Shown here one piece after another: positions 44,789 through 53,748 of a stretch of DNA of 64,000 nucleotides (position 1 is the first letter of the stretch; every line of letters begins with the position of its first letter). The translations under genes were made by a program, and so were the position numbers. Origin of the DNA: Ruegeria_C sp041537925 (GTDB lineage: Bacteria > Pseudomonadota > Alphaproteobacteria > Rhodobacterales > Rhodobacteraceae); the NCBI RefSeq assembly GCF_041537925.1, contig NZ_JBGOSH010000002.1:310001-374000 (forward strand), given 5' to 3'. The notes beneath the pieces were generated by a model. The model saw nothing but the letters and a program-made list of their open reading frames with translations. It made no database searches and was not told where the DNA came from.

Positions 44789-45667
44789 TCAGCCCCCGGT
44801 ATCCGCCTTTGAGGAAAACCAGTCCATCACGGCCTGGGTCGCAGAGTCCCGCCTTTTGCTGCGGGTGGCCAGAAGATAGAAATCCTGTTTTCCGGCCAGT
44901 GCCTCTGGCCTGAGCTGCAAAAGTTGCCCAGCAGCAAGATCGTGGACAACAAGAAACCGGCTGACCAAGGCGACCCCCTGCCCCGCCCGCGCGGCATCGA
45001 TCGACAAGGCGGTCTGGCTCAGGTGCAATCCGCGCCCGCTTTGATCTTCAGTGCCCAGATCCTTCAGGAATCCCGGCCAATGATCATGGGTATCATGCAG
45101 CTTGGGCAGTATTGCCAGAACATCGGTATCGAGCGGCAGCGGCTGATCCGCCACCAGTAGCGGAGCAGCAACAGCGATGATTTCTTGCCGGAAAAGTCGT
45201 ATCGCCTCCAGCGCCGCACCAAAGGGCGGTTCACCCTGGCGAACCGCCAAGTCTATGCCATCGCCATGAAAACGAGAGATATTTTCGGTTGCCAGTATCT
45301 CCAGATCTATATCAGGATGGCGTGCTGCAAAATCGGGAAGATTCGGGATCAGCCACTTGGCCGCAAAACTCGGTGTCACGCTGATCAGGACCTTTCCCGG
45401 CGCAGGGCGCAGCGCGTCCGTTGCTGCGCGCAGCTCGTGAAAAGCCGCCGCGATGCGCGCATGATAGCCACGCCCGGCGGGGCTCAGCGACACCCCCTTG
45501 GTTTGCCGTTCGAACAGCGGCTGGCCCAGTTGCACCTCCAACTGCCGAATATGCTGGGCCACGGCACTTTGCGTCACGCCCAACTCATCCGCCGCTGCGC
45601 GGAAGTTCAGGTGTCGACCCGCCGCATCGAAGGCCCGCAACGCGTTGAGAGGGGGGAGGTGCGCCAT
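44789..45667 (-). CDS. LysR-family transcriptional regulator (GcvA-like)
   Basis: A 292-aa protein with an N-terminal helix-turn-helix (ALRAFDAAGRHLNFRAAADE, then GVTQSAVAQHIRQLE) and a periplasmic-binding-fold effector domain (about 90-285). The sequence type is that of GcvA/AmpR. It is divergent from the DUF6552 gene (138 bp), the likely target, and convergent with the kinase gene. A role in the T6SS module is possible from its position only. Confidence 0.9.
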   Translation of the reverse strand: MAHLPPLNALRAFDAAGRHLNFRAAADELGVTQSAVAQHIRQLEVQLGQPLFERQTKGVSLSPAGRGYHARIAAAFHELRAATDALRPAPGKVLISVTPSFAAKWLIPNLPDFAARHPDIDLEILATENISRFHGDGIDLAVRQGEPPFGAALEAIRLFRQEIIAVAAPLLVADQPLPLDTDVLAILPKLHDTHDHWPGFLKDLGTEDQSGRGLHLSQTALSIDAARAGQGVALVSRFLVVHDLAAGQLLQLRPEALAGKQDFYLLATRSKRRDSATQAVMDWFSSKADTGG

Positions 45668-45805
45668 TGGGCAATAGTATTCCTACAGTCAAGAAGCATC
45701 AATTCCAAAGCGCGATGTCGCTCTGCCTGTGTTACGCCCCCAATTCTGGCGGGACGGATCAGATCTGTCGTGTCGAGAGGCAAAACATCCATAGGAAAGT
45801 GACTG

Positions 45806-46057
45806 ATGCCACACGCTATAATCCCAAGCGCGTCCCAACGGGAACGTATCGCATTCACGGTCAAATGGCTGGCTTCGATCATTCAGATCATGGGGTACAC
45901 GGCCACCGCCTTCGGGTGGACGCCGATAAACCTCTATCTGTTTCTGGTAGGCGTGCTGGGTTGGTTCGCCGTAGGCGTTTTGTGGAACGACCGGGCCATC
46001 ATGTTGATCCATATCGTGGCGCTTGGGGCGATGCTTGTCGGGATGAGCAGCAGTTAG
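45806..46057 (+). CDS. Small membrane protein (DUF6552-like)
   Basis: An 83-aa protein with two or three hydrophobic segments (WLASIIQIMGYTATAFG; LYLFLVGVLGWFAVGVL; IHIVALGAMLVGMS). The ATG has an AGGAAAG site. Small proteins of this type are widespread in Rhodobacterales and lack a known function. Divergent from LysR, convergent with the phosphatase gene (stops 3 bp apart). Confidence 0.78.
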   Translation: MPHAIIPSASQRERIAFTVKWLASIIQIMGYTATAFGWTPINLYLFLVGVLGWFAVGVLWNDRAIMLIHIVALGAMLVGMSSS

Positions 46058-46060
46058 GTG

Positions 46061-46783
46061 TCAGACGACCTCAATCACGATGACCGAGATATTGTCGGCC
46101 CCGCCACCATCCAAAGCCATCTGGACCAGGCGGTCGGACACAGTTTCAAGCGGCAGCTCTTTCAACGCCTTTTCTAGCATGGCGAAAGTCGCGTATTTGG
46201 TTAGCCCGTCTGAGCACAGCAGGAACCGGTCGCCTTGCTGCAATTCACCCCGGATCTTGTCAAGCTCAAGATCGTCCCCGACGCCGACGGCGCGGGTGAT
46301 TGCGTTGGATTGCGGGTGATGCTCGGCCTCGTCCCAGGTCATCTGCCCCTCGCGCACAAGTTCGGCGACGAAGGAATGATCGCTGGTCAGCATCTGGATC
46401 TTGCCGTCACGCAGCAAATAGATGCGGCTGTCCCCGGCCCACAGCCCGACGAAATGCCCGTTGGCCAGCATCAGGCTGACCACGGTCGCGCCAATGGTCT
46501 TGCCGCCGCGCTTTTCGGCCTCGGCCCGGATCACATGATGCGCCTTGCTCAGGGTGTCGCGCAGCGTATTCAGCCGCTCTGCCGGTGGCAGACCAGGCGG
46601 GATCGAGGCTGTCATGTCAGCGATCAGACGGCTTGCGTAGTCACCTGCCTCGTGCCCGCCCATTCCGTCAGACACCAGCCAGAGCCCCTCGTCCAGCATG
46701 GCAAGAACGGCGTCCTCGTTCACCTTTCGCACCAGGCCAACATGGCTGCGGGCGCTGTATCGGACCCGGGGTCGTGAATTCAT
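46061..46783 (-). CDS. pppA: T6SS-associated PP2C-type protein phosphatase (PppA/Stp)
   Basis: A 240-aa PPM-family phosphatase with all the metal-binding motifs: VNEDAV, LVSDGMGGHEAGDYAS, CSDGLTKY and GADNISVIVI. It dephosphorylates proteins phosphorylated by the PpkA-like kinase and so shuts down T6SS assembly, by analogy with Pseudomonas. The start overlaps the tagF stop (ATGA), making it the last gene of the tssL-tssM-tagF-pppA operon. Confidence 0.92.
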   Translation of the reverse strand: MNSRPRVRYSARSHVGLVRKVNEDAVLAMLDEGLWLVSDGMGGHEAGDYASRLIADMTASIPPGLPPAERLNTLRDTLSKAHHVIRAEAEKRGGKTIGATVVSLMLANGHFVGLWAGDSRIYLLRDGKIQMLTSDHSFVAELVREGQMTWDEAEHHPQSNAITRAVGVGDDLELDKIRGELQQGDRFLLCSDGLTKYATFAMLEKALKELPLETVSDRLVQMALDGGGADNISVIVIEVV

Positions 46784-47466
46784 ATGGGCCTTGCCTCGGT
46801 CCAGATTGCAGCGGTCAGGTTGAACAAACCTTGCATGTTTGCTCCCGACGGTAAACCTTCGCAGATCATCAGGCGCGGCACCCCGGAGATTTCGGTGCTC
46901 CAGATGCTGGGCGCGCTATATTCGCCCGCCATCAGCCCGGCGGCCAGATCGGGCAGGATGTCGCCAATCCCCTCGCCCTGGGTCAGAACCAGCGTGCTAC
47001 CGGCCCGTCTGACACGCGCATCGTTGCGGCGCTGGGGTGCTGGCAACTCTTCCAACGCAGCGGAAAGCTTGTCGCGGGTCATGTCGTCTTCCAATGCGGC
47101 GAGAGCCATATCTTCCAACTGAACATAAAGCTCTGTCTCACGGAAATGATCCAAAATGGCCGAGCCTTCGGCCGAGGCCGGCGCGCTTAGTGTCAATGGA
47201 AACCGCCGCCCGACGCGATCTACAGAGGGCATCAGCACACCCAGCATCTTTTGCGGCCCTGCCAGACCGGGTGCCAGGCAGAACCGCCAGATCGGTGCGG
47301 ACATATACAACCCGTCCCATGTCTCGCCCGAGGTGCTTTGCCCGTCCAGCATCCCATGCTGAATCCACTCGTCCCAGACCTGAACGAACGAGGCCGAGAC
47401 ATTGAGCCGAAAGAAATCGCCCACTGATGGCATCTTGCCAAACGCGCCAAAACCGGGGTGATCCAT
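46780..47466 (-). CDS. tagF: T6SS accessory protein TagF
   Basis: A 228-aa protein of the TagF (DUF2094) family: GAFGKMPSVGDFFRLNVSAS at the N-terminus, WDEWIQHGM, WRFCLAPGL and GVLMPSVDRVGRRFPLTL. TagF is a negative post-translational regulator of type VI secretion, sometimes fused to PppA; here the two are separate but overlapping genes. Its start shares a base with the tssM stop (TGATG). Confidence 0.93.
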   Translation of the reverse strand: MDHPGFGAFGKMPSVGDFFRLNVSASFVQVWDEWIQHGMLDGQSTSGETWDGLYMSAPIWRFCLAPGLAGPQKMLGVLMPSVDRVGRRFPLTLSAPASAEGSAILDHFRETELYVQLEDMALAALEDDMTRDKLSAALEELPAPQRRNDARVRRAGSTLVLTQGEGIGDILPDLAAGLMAGEYSAPSIWSTEISGVPRLMICEGLPSGANMQGLFNLTAAIWTEARPI

Positions 47467-50400
47467 CAGAACGACTTCGGGCAGCTGAACTTGCTTAGCG
47501 CGGGAAGCGCAAAGGGGTTGAGCACCGAGCCGGATTGCAGCTGGAAGATAGCGATACGCCCGCCCACGTTGAAGATCACCTTCTTGCGGTCCGACACATT
47601 GGTGCGGCGCACCTCTGCCGCGTCCAGCAGACGGAACCAGGCCCAGGGACCGTCGCGGCTCAGAACGCTTTCGATATTGCGCTTGGCTGGTTCAAAACTG
47701 ACCCGCGCCACACCGACTGGACCGGGCCAGTTGATCGCCATCGGTGTCGGCAACCCGCCGCGATGGCGAAAGTCCAGCGTCTGGCCATCGATCTCAAGCT
47801 TGACGCTTTTTGCTTTGGGGTCCAGCGCCTCGGGCATGATCTGAAACTGGATTTGCGGCTGTGGTCCGTTGGCAAAGAACGCCTCTTTGATCTCGGCGGC
47901 ATATTGCATCTGTTGCAGCACCGCCGGGCTGATCCCCAGATCGGTCTGGTTCACGCCGGTTTTCCACGACCAGGGCCGCGTGCGCATATCCACGTGCTTG
48001 GCCAGTGTCTGGGTGAAGAAGCCGTCGATCAGCCCGCTGGGACCGAACAGCTTTGCGAAATCGCCCATCGCCACATCGGCGCGCGATCGGCGGCTAAACG
48101 GATAGCGATTGTCCAGTACCTGAGTGCAGAAGGGCAATACGTCAGCTTGCCAGCGCGCATTGATCGAGGCGCGTGTGCTGTCGCTGGTGATGCCGCTTGA
48201 TCCTGTGATGACCTGCGTGGCCCAGCGTTCCATTGGCCCGTCGACGCGACCGGCCTCTTGCTGGAACCGTTGCAGAGCCACGCCGGATTCACCGCCCGAG
48301 ACACCGCTGAACGACATCTTGTTCAGCTCCTGATAGACCTCGGTCAGGCTGCCCATCAACTGATCCAACTGCGAGGGTTGGCCTTCGGGCCGTGCGGTCA
48401 GATTGTGCAACCACTCGAACCGGTCCTGCACATAGGTGCCCGGTGGTGCGGGTGGCGGACCGCCCTGAGCTGATGCAGATTTCGCCAGCGCTTCCAGCAG
48501 GATACGGGTTTGGACGGATGTATTGGCTTGCAATTCGATGCCTGCAACCGTGCCCAGCCCTTCGCTGACCTCGGAATTACCCAGCACCGAGCGATCCTCG
48601 GCCAGCTTGGTCTCGTCCGAGATGGCGTTCAGGATGTTGACGATGGGCGAGGTCGGACCAGAAAGCACGTTGGTCACCTCAACCGCATGGCTTAGGCTTT
48701 CCATCGGGATGATATCGACATCGCCCAGCACCTGATCGTAGCGGGCGATATAATCGTTGTAATAGAGGTCCAGCACATCGCGGCTGAGCGCGGCAAGTGC
48801 CTGCTCGGTCTGCTCGGCCTCACCGCGTGGGCCTAGCACCCAGCTTTCTCCCTGCACCCGCCGGGCAACACCCAGAGCCTCGCCAAGGAAAACGTTGTTG
48901 AAGCCGTCATAGGTAAAGATGCCCTCGATCCCGTCGTTCAGCGGTCGACCAGACGAGCGGACCAGGACCCGGCTGACAGCAGGACCACCAGCATCGGTGA
49001 TGCGCCATTCCGGCAAGGCCTGCGCCGCCTGACTTGCGATGATCCCGTTATAGACCCGCTGCGCCAGCGGCATTTGCGACAGGATGCCCTGCACCTGTTC
49101 GACCAGCGGACCGTTCAGGGCAATTTCTTGCATCGGCTGGGTCAGCAGCGCGTCGAGATGGTCGTTCAGGTCCTGCCGGAACTCTGCCCTGCCCCCATCG
49201 GGGAACGAGACCGACCAATCGAGGTTCATCCACTGTTTGACCAGATCCTGGTTCATCGGCCCCTGCAGGCCGAGCATCAGGTACACTTTGAGGGCTTCAT
49301 AGAGCACATCGGGGTTGTTGATGTTGGCGGCCATCTGCTCTTCGAGCCGCAGCAGCAAACGCGGCAGGAAGCGCTGGTTCAGCGCGGCGCGGTAGGTTTG
49401 TGAGGCTTGGGTCCCGATCACCTCACCTTGGTAGAGGCCATAGGTCAGCTTCGGGTCCGGGCTGGGGTCAGACAGGACCGGGTTGGCAGGCATGTCGCGC
49501 AGATTGTTCAGCGCCTCGACCACCGGCACCAGATCGGTGTCGCCCACCGGGCTGGGTGGCAAGGTGGCGGCGGCGGCCTGATAGGCGCCGATGTGATCCT
49601 GCGCATCGGCGATCAGGTCGGAATTGCCGATAAAGGACCGCACCAGCAGCCCGCCAATGCCAAGTGCCGCGATGATTGTCGCGGCAATCGACACCCATTT
49701 GGTGATCTTGTAGCGCCGTTCGACCTTGTCATCGGCGCTGACCAGACCGGCCTCGCGAAAGATCACCTGATCAAAGAGCCGTGTCAGGAAATAGGACCGT
49801 CCGGTCCCTGTCCCCGACCCGATGGCCTGCCGCCCGATGCCAAAGGTGCGGGCCATGCCCAGCATCAGCCGATCGATTGGCGTGCCTTCCTGCGTGCCCG
49901 AGGTGAAATAGACCCCTCGCAGCATCTGGCGGTGTTGGTAGCGGTTGTCGTTGAACACTTCGGACAGAAACTCGCGTGCGGTCTTGCGCACGCTGGCCAC
50001 TTGCACCGGGAACCCGGCAATCAGTGCACGGCGCTGCGGGTCGGTCTCGGTCTGCATCCGTTCCAACGCCTGAGAGTTCAGCCTTGCCAGAATGCCCGCG
50101 AACTCTTCGTCAAAGGCAGCCACAGGGCTGGCCTCGCCACGCGTCTTGTCCAGCGGCAGAGTAAAACCCCAGACTTGTTCGCGGTCTTCCTTGCCCAGAT
50201 TGTCGTGAAACTCGGCAAATCCGGCGATCAGATCGGCTTTGGTAAAGAGGACATAGATCGGGAACCGCACGCCCAGCTTCTCGCGTAGCTCTTCCAGACG
50301 GCGGCGGATCGCCTTGGCGTTTTCCTTCTGGGTGATCTCATCCTGCAGCGACAGGTCGGAGAGCGAAATGGCGATCATCGCGCCATTGATCGGCTGGCGT

Positions 50401-51035
50401 TTGCGGTATTTCTTGAGCAGGCTCAGGAACCCGATCCAGGCCGCATTATCGGTTTCGGCGTCGCTTTCCTGTGTGGTATAGCGTCCCGCCGTGTCGATCA
50501 GCACCGCGTTTTCAGTGAACCACCAGTCACAATTGCGGGTGCCGCCGACGCCGCCGATGGCGGTTTTGCCCATTTCTCCGGCCAGCGGGAACTGCAGCCC
50601 GGAATTGACAATGGCGGTGGTTTTGCCAGCGCCGGGCGGGCCTATCATCACATACCAGGGCAGTTCATTGAGGTGCTTGCGCCCGTTCTTAGATTTGCGC
50701 AAAGCGGCCATCGCCTGCTTCAGCTTGCCGCGCAACTCGTCCAGTTCGCTGCCCAGCATGTCGGGCTCTTCGACGACGGCTTCGGTAATCTCTTCTTCCA
50801 TCTTCTTGTCGCGACGACGGCGGATGAAGAAGACGATCATCGCGATCACGAAGAAAAACCCGAAGATTGCGCCACACCAGATTAGCCGCGACCAAAGGGA
50901 GTCAAACGGACGCCACTCTTCGCCGCCGATCATCGGGCCGAAATAATACAGCGCTCCGGCCAGGACTGCGGCGGTGAAGAACAGGACGAAATAGATCGAT
51001 CGGAACAGTGGGAACAGGTATCTGCGGATGAACAT
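47466..51035 (-). CDS. tssM: T6SS inner-membrane protein TssM (IcmF)
   Basis: An 1189-aa protein. Two transmembrane helices lie at about 13-33 and 50-71, then a GTPase-like domain with Walker A GPPGAGKTT at about 132-140 and the motif LIDTAGRY. A third helix is near 445-465, followed by a large periplasmic region with the IcmF-related and TssM C-terminal beta domains. With TssL and TssJ it forms the trans-envelope complex of the T6SS. The ATG at 51035 has a GGAGGAGA site and shares a base with the tssL stop. TssJ is not in the window. Confidence 0.95.
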   Translation of the reverse strand: MFIRRYLFPLFRSIYFVLFFTAAVLAGALYYFGPMIGGEEWRPFDSLWSRLIWCGAIFGFFFVIAMIVFFIRRRRDKKMEEEITEAVVEEPDMLGSELDELRGKLKQAMAALRKSKNGRKHLNELPWYVMIGPPGAGKTTAIVNSGLQFPLAGEMGKTAIGGVGGTRNCDWWFTENAVLIDTAGRYTTQESDAETDNAAWIGFLSLLKKYRKRQPINGAMIAISLSDLSLQDEITQKENAKAIRRRLEELREKLGVRFPIYVLFTKADLIAGFAEFHDNLGKEDREQVWGFTLPLDKTRGEASPVAAFDEEFAGILARLNSQALERMQTETDPQRRALIAGFPVQVASVRKTAREFLSEVFNDNRYQHRQMLRGVYFTSGTQEGTPIDRLMLGMARTFGIGRQAIGSGTGTGRSYFLTRLFDQVIFREAGLVSADDKVERRYKITKWVSIAATIIAALGIGGLLVRSFIGNSDLIADAQDHIGAYQAAAATLPPSPVGDTDLVPVVEALNNLRDMPANPVLSDPSPDPKLTYGLYQGEVIGTQASQTYRAALNQRFLPRLLLRLEEQMAANINNPDVLYEALKVYLMLGLQGPMNQDLVKQWMNLDWSVSFPDGGRAEFRQDLNDHLDALLTQPMQEIALNGPLVEQVQGILSQMPLAQRVYNGIIASQAAQALPEWRITDAGGPAVSRVLVRSSGRPLNDGIEGIFTYDGFNNVFLGEALGVARRVQGESWVLGPRGEAEQTEQALAALSRDVLDLYYNDYIARYDQVLGDVDIIPMESLSHAVEVTNVLSGPTSPIVNILNAISDETKLAEDRSVLGNSEVSEGLGTVAGIELQANTSVQTRILLEALAKSASAQGGPPPAPPGTYVQDRFEWLHNLTARPEGQPSQLDQLMGSLTEVYQELNKMSFSGVSGGESGVALQRFQQEAGRVDGPMERWATQVITGSSGITSDSTRASINARWQADVLPFCTQVLDNRYPFSRRSRADVAMGDFAKLFGPSGLIDGFFTQTLAKHVDMRTRPWSWKTGVNQTDLGISPAVLQQMQYAAEIKEAFFANGPQPQIQFQIMPEALDPKAKSVKLEIDGQTLDFRHRGGLPTPMAINWPGPVGVARVSFEPAKRNIESVLSRDGPWAWFRLLDAAEVRRTNVSDRKKVIFNVGGRIAIFQLQSGSVLNPFALPALSKFSCPKSF

Positions 51036-52558
51036 CAGGTCTCCTCCTGCACCAGCAGGACTTCGATGCGCCGGTTGGCGGCTCGGCCTTCTCGGGTCGC
51101 GTTATCAGCAATCGGGTCGTTATCGGCCCGGCCCTCGGCGCTGAGCCGGGCGGGATCACTGAGCGAATTCGCCATCTGGTTCATCACCGATTTCGCTCGC
51201 GCGAGCGAGAGGGCCAGATTGGACGGAAAACGCGAGGTGCGGATCGGGACGTTATCGGAATGGCCCGCGACGATCACCTTGCCCGGCTCATCGTTCAACG
51301 CAACCGCCACGCGGCGCACCGGGTCCTCATACTTGTCCTGCAATTTGTCGGAACCCGAGCCAAACATGCCCGACCCTTTGATCCGGATGATCAGCGTATT
51401 GCCTTTCTGGAACACCTCAACCAGCCCTTCGTCGATCTCGGGCTTCAGGAATTCTACCACCTTTTCGACCTGTGGCTGTTCCTGCACCGGCTGCGGTGGC
51501 GGTGGCGGCGCGCGGCGCTGCAATTCGGCCACCGGCCCGGCATCAATCACCGAAAGCTGGCCGATCAGGTTCTCGGTCCGAGTGGAAAGCGCATAGGAGA
51601 GCCCCGAAAACTCCATGATCAGCAGCAGCGCCGTGACCGCGACGGCGATCCAGACCGGCCGCCACATGCTAAGCGCGCGATAGGGTTTGTCGACCCCTTC
51701 CCAATGAGGGGACAGATCGCGCTCCATCGGGCCGCGCTGCGCCCGGATGACCCGTGCCAAACCCTGCCGGATCTGCAGATGCTTGTCGCTGCCGCCTTGC
51801 TCGACTCGCAACCGTCCCTCAAACCCAAGAGACAGGCACATATAAACGAACTCCAGCAACTCTATGTTGTTTGCCGGGTCTTTTTCCAATCTTGCCAGCA
51901 AGTCGTAGAACCGGTCACCGCCCACGGTTTCGCGATGAAAAGTGCCGACAAGCGATTGCGTGGCCCAGACCGATTGCTCGCCCCAGGGCGTGTTCAGCAC
52001 AACATCGTCCAGTGTGGCACAGAGCGCATACCGGGCGATTTTGACGGTCTGTGCCGGTATGCCCGCCTGCAGGGCAGCGTTTTCAAAGGCGCGGATTTCA
52101 GACACGACACTGTCGCGCAGCTTGTCGGGGTCCATATGCTGGGCGCGATTACGGATGCGGCTGACCAACGAGAAGAGCGGTGTCGCACAGGCGCTGAGCC
52201 GGTTCATACCAGTCATTACCACTGCTTCGGCCTCTGGCGCGGGCTGGCTTTGCGGGGCCTGCGGCTGCGGTGCGGGCGGAACCCCATATGCCTCGGCGCC
52301 GGGCGGTTGTTGCGGTGGCTGCTGGGGAGGATAGGGCTGCGCAGGCGGCACACCATAGGCCGGTTGCTGCGGTTGCTGCTGGGGCGCGTATCCCGGTTGC
52401 TGGGGTGGATAGGGCTGCTGGGGCGGGGCCATGTTGGGGTCGGGATAGCCAGGCGCGGGTGGTTGCTGTTGAGGCGCAGAGCGCCGCCCGCCGGGATTCG
52501 GGCGGATCACCGTCTTGTCCGTATCATCCGGTTCAGCAAACGGGTCCTTGTCAGACAT
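51035..52558 (-). CDS. tssL: T6SS protein TssL (DotU/IcmH) with C-terminal OmpA domain
   Basis: A 507-aa protein. The first 110 residues are a Pro/Gln-rich low-complexity segment with repeated YPPQQP and YGVPP units. The DotU cytoplasmic domain follows (about 115-300; ARYALCATLDDVVLNTPWGE). One transmembrane helix (about 309-327) and a C-terminal OmpA-like peptidoglycan-binding domain (about 385-505; VIVAGHSDNVPIRTSRFPSN, SLARAKSVMNQM) complete it. This is an 'evolved' TssL that anchors the membrane complex to the cell wall. First gene of the tssL-tssM-tagF-pppA operon. Confidence 0.94.
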   Translation of the reverse strand: MSDKDPFAEPDDTDKTVIRPNPGGRRSAPQQQPPAPGYPDPNMAPPQQPYPPQQPGYAPQQQPQQPAYGVPPAQPYPPQQPPQQPPGAEAYGVPPAPQPQAPQSQPAPEAEAVVMTGMNRLSACATPLFSLVSRIRNRAQHMDPDKLRDSVVSEIRAFENAALQAGIPAQTVKIARYALCATLDDVVLNTPWGEQSVWATQSLVGTFHRETVGGDRFYDLLARLEKDPANNIELLEFVYMCLSLGFEGRLRVEQGGSDKHLQIRQGLARVIRAQRGPMERDLSPHWEGVDKPYRALSMWRPVWIAVAVTALLLIMEFSGLSYALSTRTENLIGQLSVIDAGPVAELQRRAPPPPPQPVQEQPQVEKVVEFLKPEIDEGLVEVFQKGNTLIIRIKGSGMFGSGSDKLQDKYEDPVRRVAVALNDEPGKVIVAGHSDNVPIRTSRFPSNLALSLARAKSVMNQMANSLSDPARLSAEGRADNDPIADNATREGRAANRRIEVLLVQEET

Positions 52559-52663
52559 GGGGCTATTACCTGCGTTCTTCTCTGGCCTGCGCCAACACTG
52601 TGGCGCAGTGGGCCAGTGGTATCAATTCGTTTCAGGGTCTTTTGATGTACCTTTTCGCACAAC

Positions 52664-53671
52664 TCAGTCGTGCGGCCCGTTTAAAATTGCAGTGATATCA
52701 GTCCGGCGGCGCAACGAGGCCGCAATTGCCGTGCGCCATTTCGGCCCGTTGTCCATCGCCATTTCATAGGCTGCGGCTAATTCGTAAGGCCGCTCCTCGG
52801 CCAGAACCCGGATCAGCGCGGCAGCCTGATGCAGATCCTTGTCGGACTTGGCGCGATGGGTGCCCGTGCGCGCCGATGCGACGATCAGCTTATGCACCGC
52901 ATAGCGCTCCGGAGCGGGAATACGCACCAGAACGCCTTCGCGATAGAGCAGTACTGCAGCGATGGGATCGGCCAGCAAATAATCTAGGTAAGGCAGCGCC
53001 TGCGCCCAGACACCCAGACCATCGTGATGCACCACCGCTTCGCCGCCGCGGCGCTTTGGCGTCAGGATATCCAGCACCACGCCGTCACCGGTCTCCCAGC
53101 GCACCGGGTGCGGCTCCATCGGTCCGGCAATGGGGCGTAGGCCGATCATGTCCAGCGCCCGGGTCAGGCTGGCTGTTTCATCCGCCAGCACCCGTACGGA
53201 TTTTGCAGCAGCGATGTCCACATCTTCGGTCAGTGCCAGCGCATCCTCCAGCCGCACGCCAAGCTCCAATGCGTAAAGCCCAAAGGCGTGGGTGCCCGCC
53301 AGCACACCACCCTCTGCAAAAAAACTTGCCCGTTCCAATGCGTTGATCAGCTTGCCGGTCCCTGCCGTTGGCACCGGCAACCGCGCCGCCCGTAGCTGCG
53401 CCACCAGCGCGCCCGCATCGCGGTTCCAATCCTGTGCTTTGTCGTTCTCGGCCTTCAGCCGCTCGGCTTTATTGCGTATCTCTGCAGTATCCGGACCGAT
53501 GCGGTGCTCGACGACGCCCTGCCCGACCCGCTGCCGCGCGACCCAATAGGCCCCGCCCTTGTTCGACACCATCAGGATGCTGCCCGGCACATCAGGCCGG
53601 GTCCTTCGCAAATGCCGGTCAAGCAGATCACGATAGGTGGTCTGGATCGCTAGGGGATACGAGTCAACCAA
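52664..53671 (-). CDS. GSU2403-type nucleotidyltransferase-fold protein
   Basis: A 335-aa protein matching the GSU2403 family by the pattern of its N-terminal helical region and a nucleotidyltransferase motif (LTEDVDIAAAK, Asp150 and Asp152), preceded by GTHAFGLYALELGVR. A C-terminal helical region follows (ERYAVHKLIVASARTGTHRA). The start is a TTG at 53671 preceded by a GAGGT ribosome binding site, with a 10-bp inverted repeat just upstream (53684-53714). Single gene. Members resemble the MNT/AbiEii-type transferases of toxin-antitoxin systems, but a partner gene is not visible. Confidence 0.8.
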   Translation of the reverse strand: MVDSYPLAIQTTYRDLLDRHLRRTRPDVPGSILMVSNKGGAYWVARQRVGQGVVEHRIGPDTAEIRNKAERLKAENDKAQDWNRDAGALVAQLRAARLPVPTAGTGKLINALERASFFAEGGVLAGTHAFGLYALELGVRLEDALALTEDVDIAAAKSVRVLADETASLTRALDMIGLRPIAGPMEPHPVRWETGDGVVLDILTPKRRGGEAVVHHDGLGVWAQALPYLDYLLADPIAAVLLYREGVLVRIPAPERYAVHKLIVASARTGTHRAKSDKDLHQAAALIRVLAEERPYELAAAYEMAMDNGPKWRTAIAASLRRRTDITAILNGPHD

Positions 53672-53683
53672 GTCTACCTCACT

Positions 53684-53714
53684 TACCTACACAGTAAATA
53701 TTTTTGTGTAGGTA
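53684..53714 (-). promoter_or_regulatory. Inverted repeat upstream of the nucleotidyltransferase gene
   Basis: Perfect 10-bp arms TACCTACACA (53684-53693) and TGTGTAGGTA (53705-53714) are separated by an AT-rich 11-bp spacer. They sit 12 bp before the TTG start codon, so the repeat could be an operator over the promoter or a leader hairpin. It could also be a weak terminator for the iol operon, whose last gene ends at 53749 reading toward it. Confidence 0.5.
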
Positions 53715-53748
53715 GCAATTCAGACCGTCTGATGAAAGGAAAAAGTGC

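Noticed and set aside
52240..52480. Apparent tandem repeats near the tssL start
   Set aside because: They encode a Pro/Gln-rich low-complexity protein segment and have no regular spacing or CRISPR-like repeats.
51260..52645. 461-aa plus-strand frame opposite tssL
   Set aside because: Antisense of a securely identified gene; its repeats only reflect the Pro/Gln codons of TssL.
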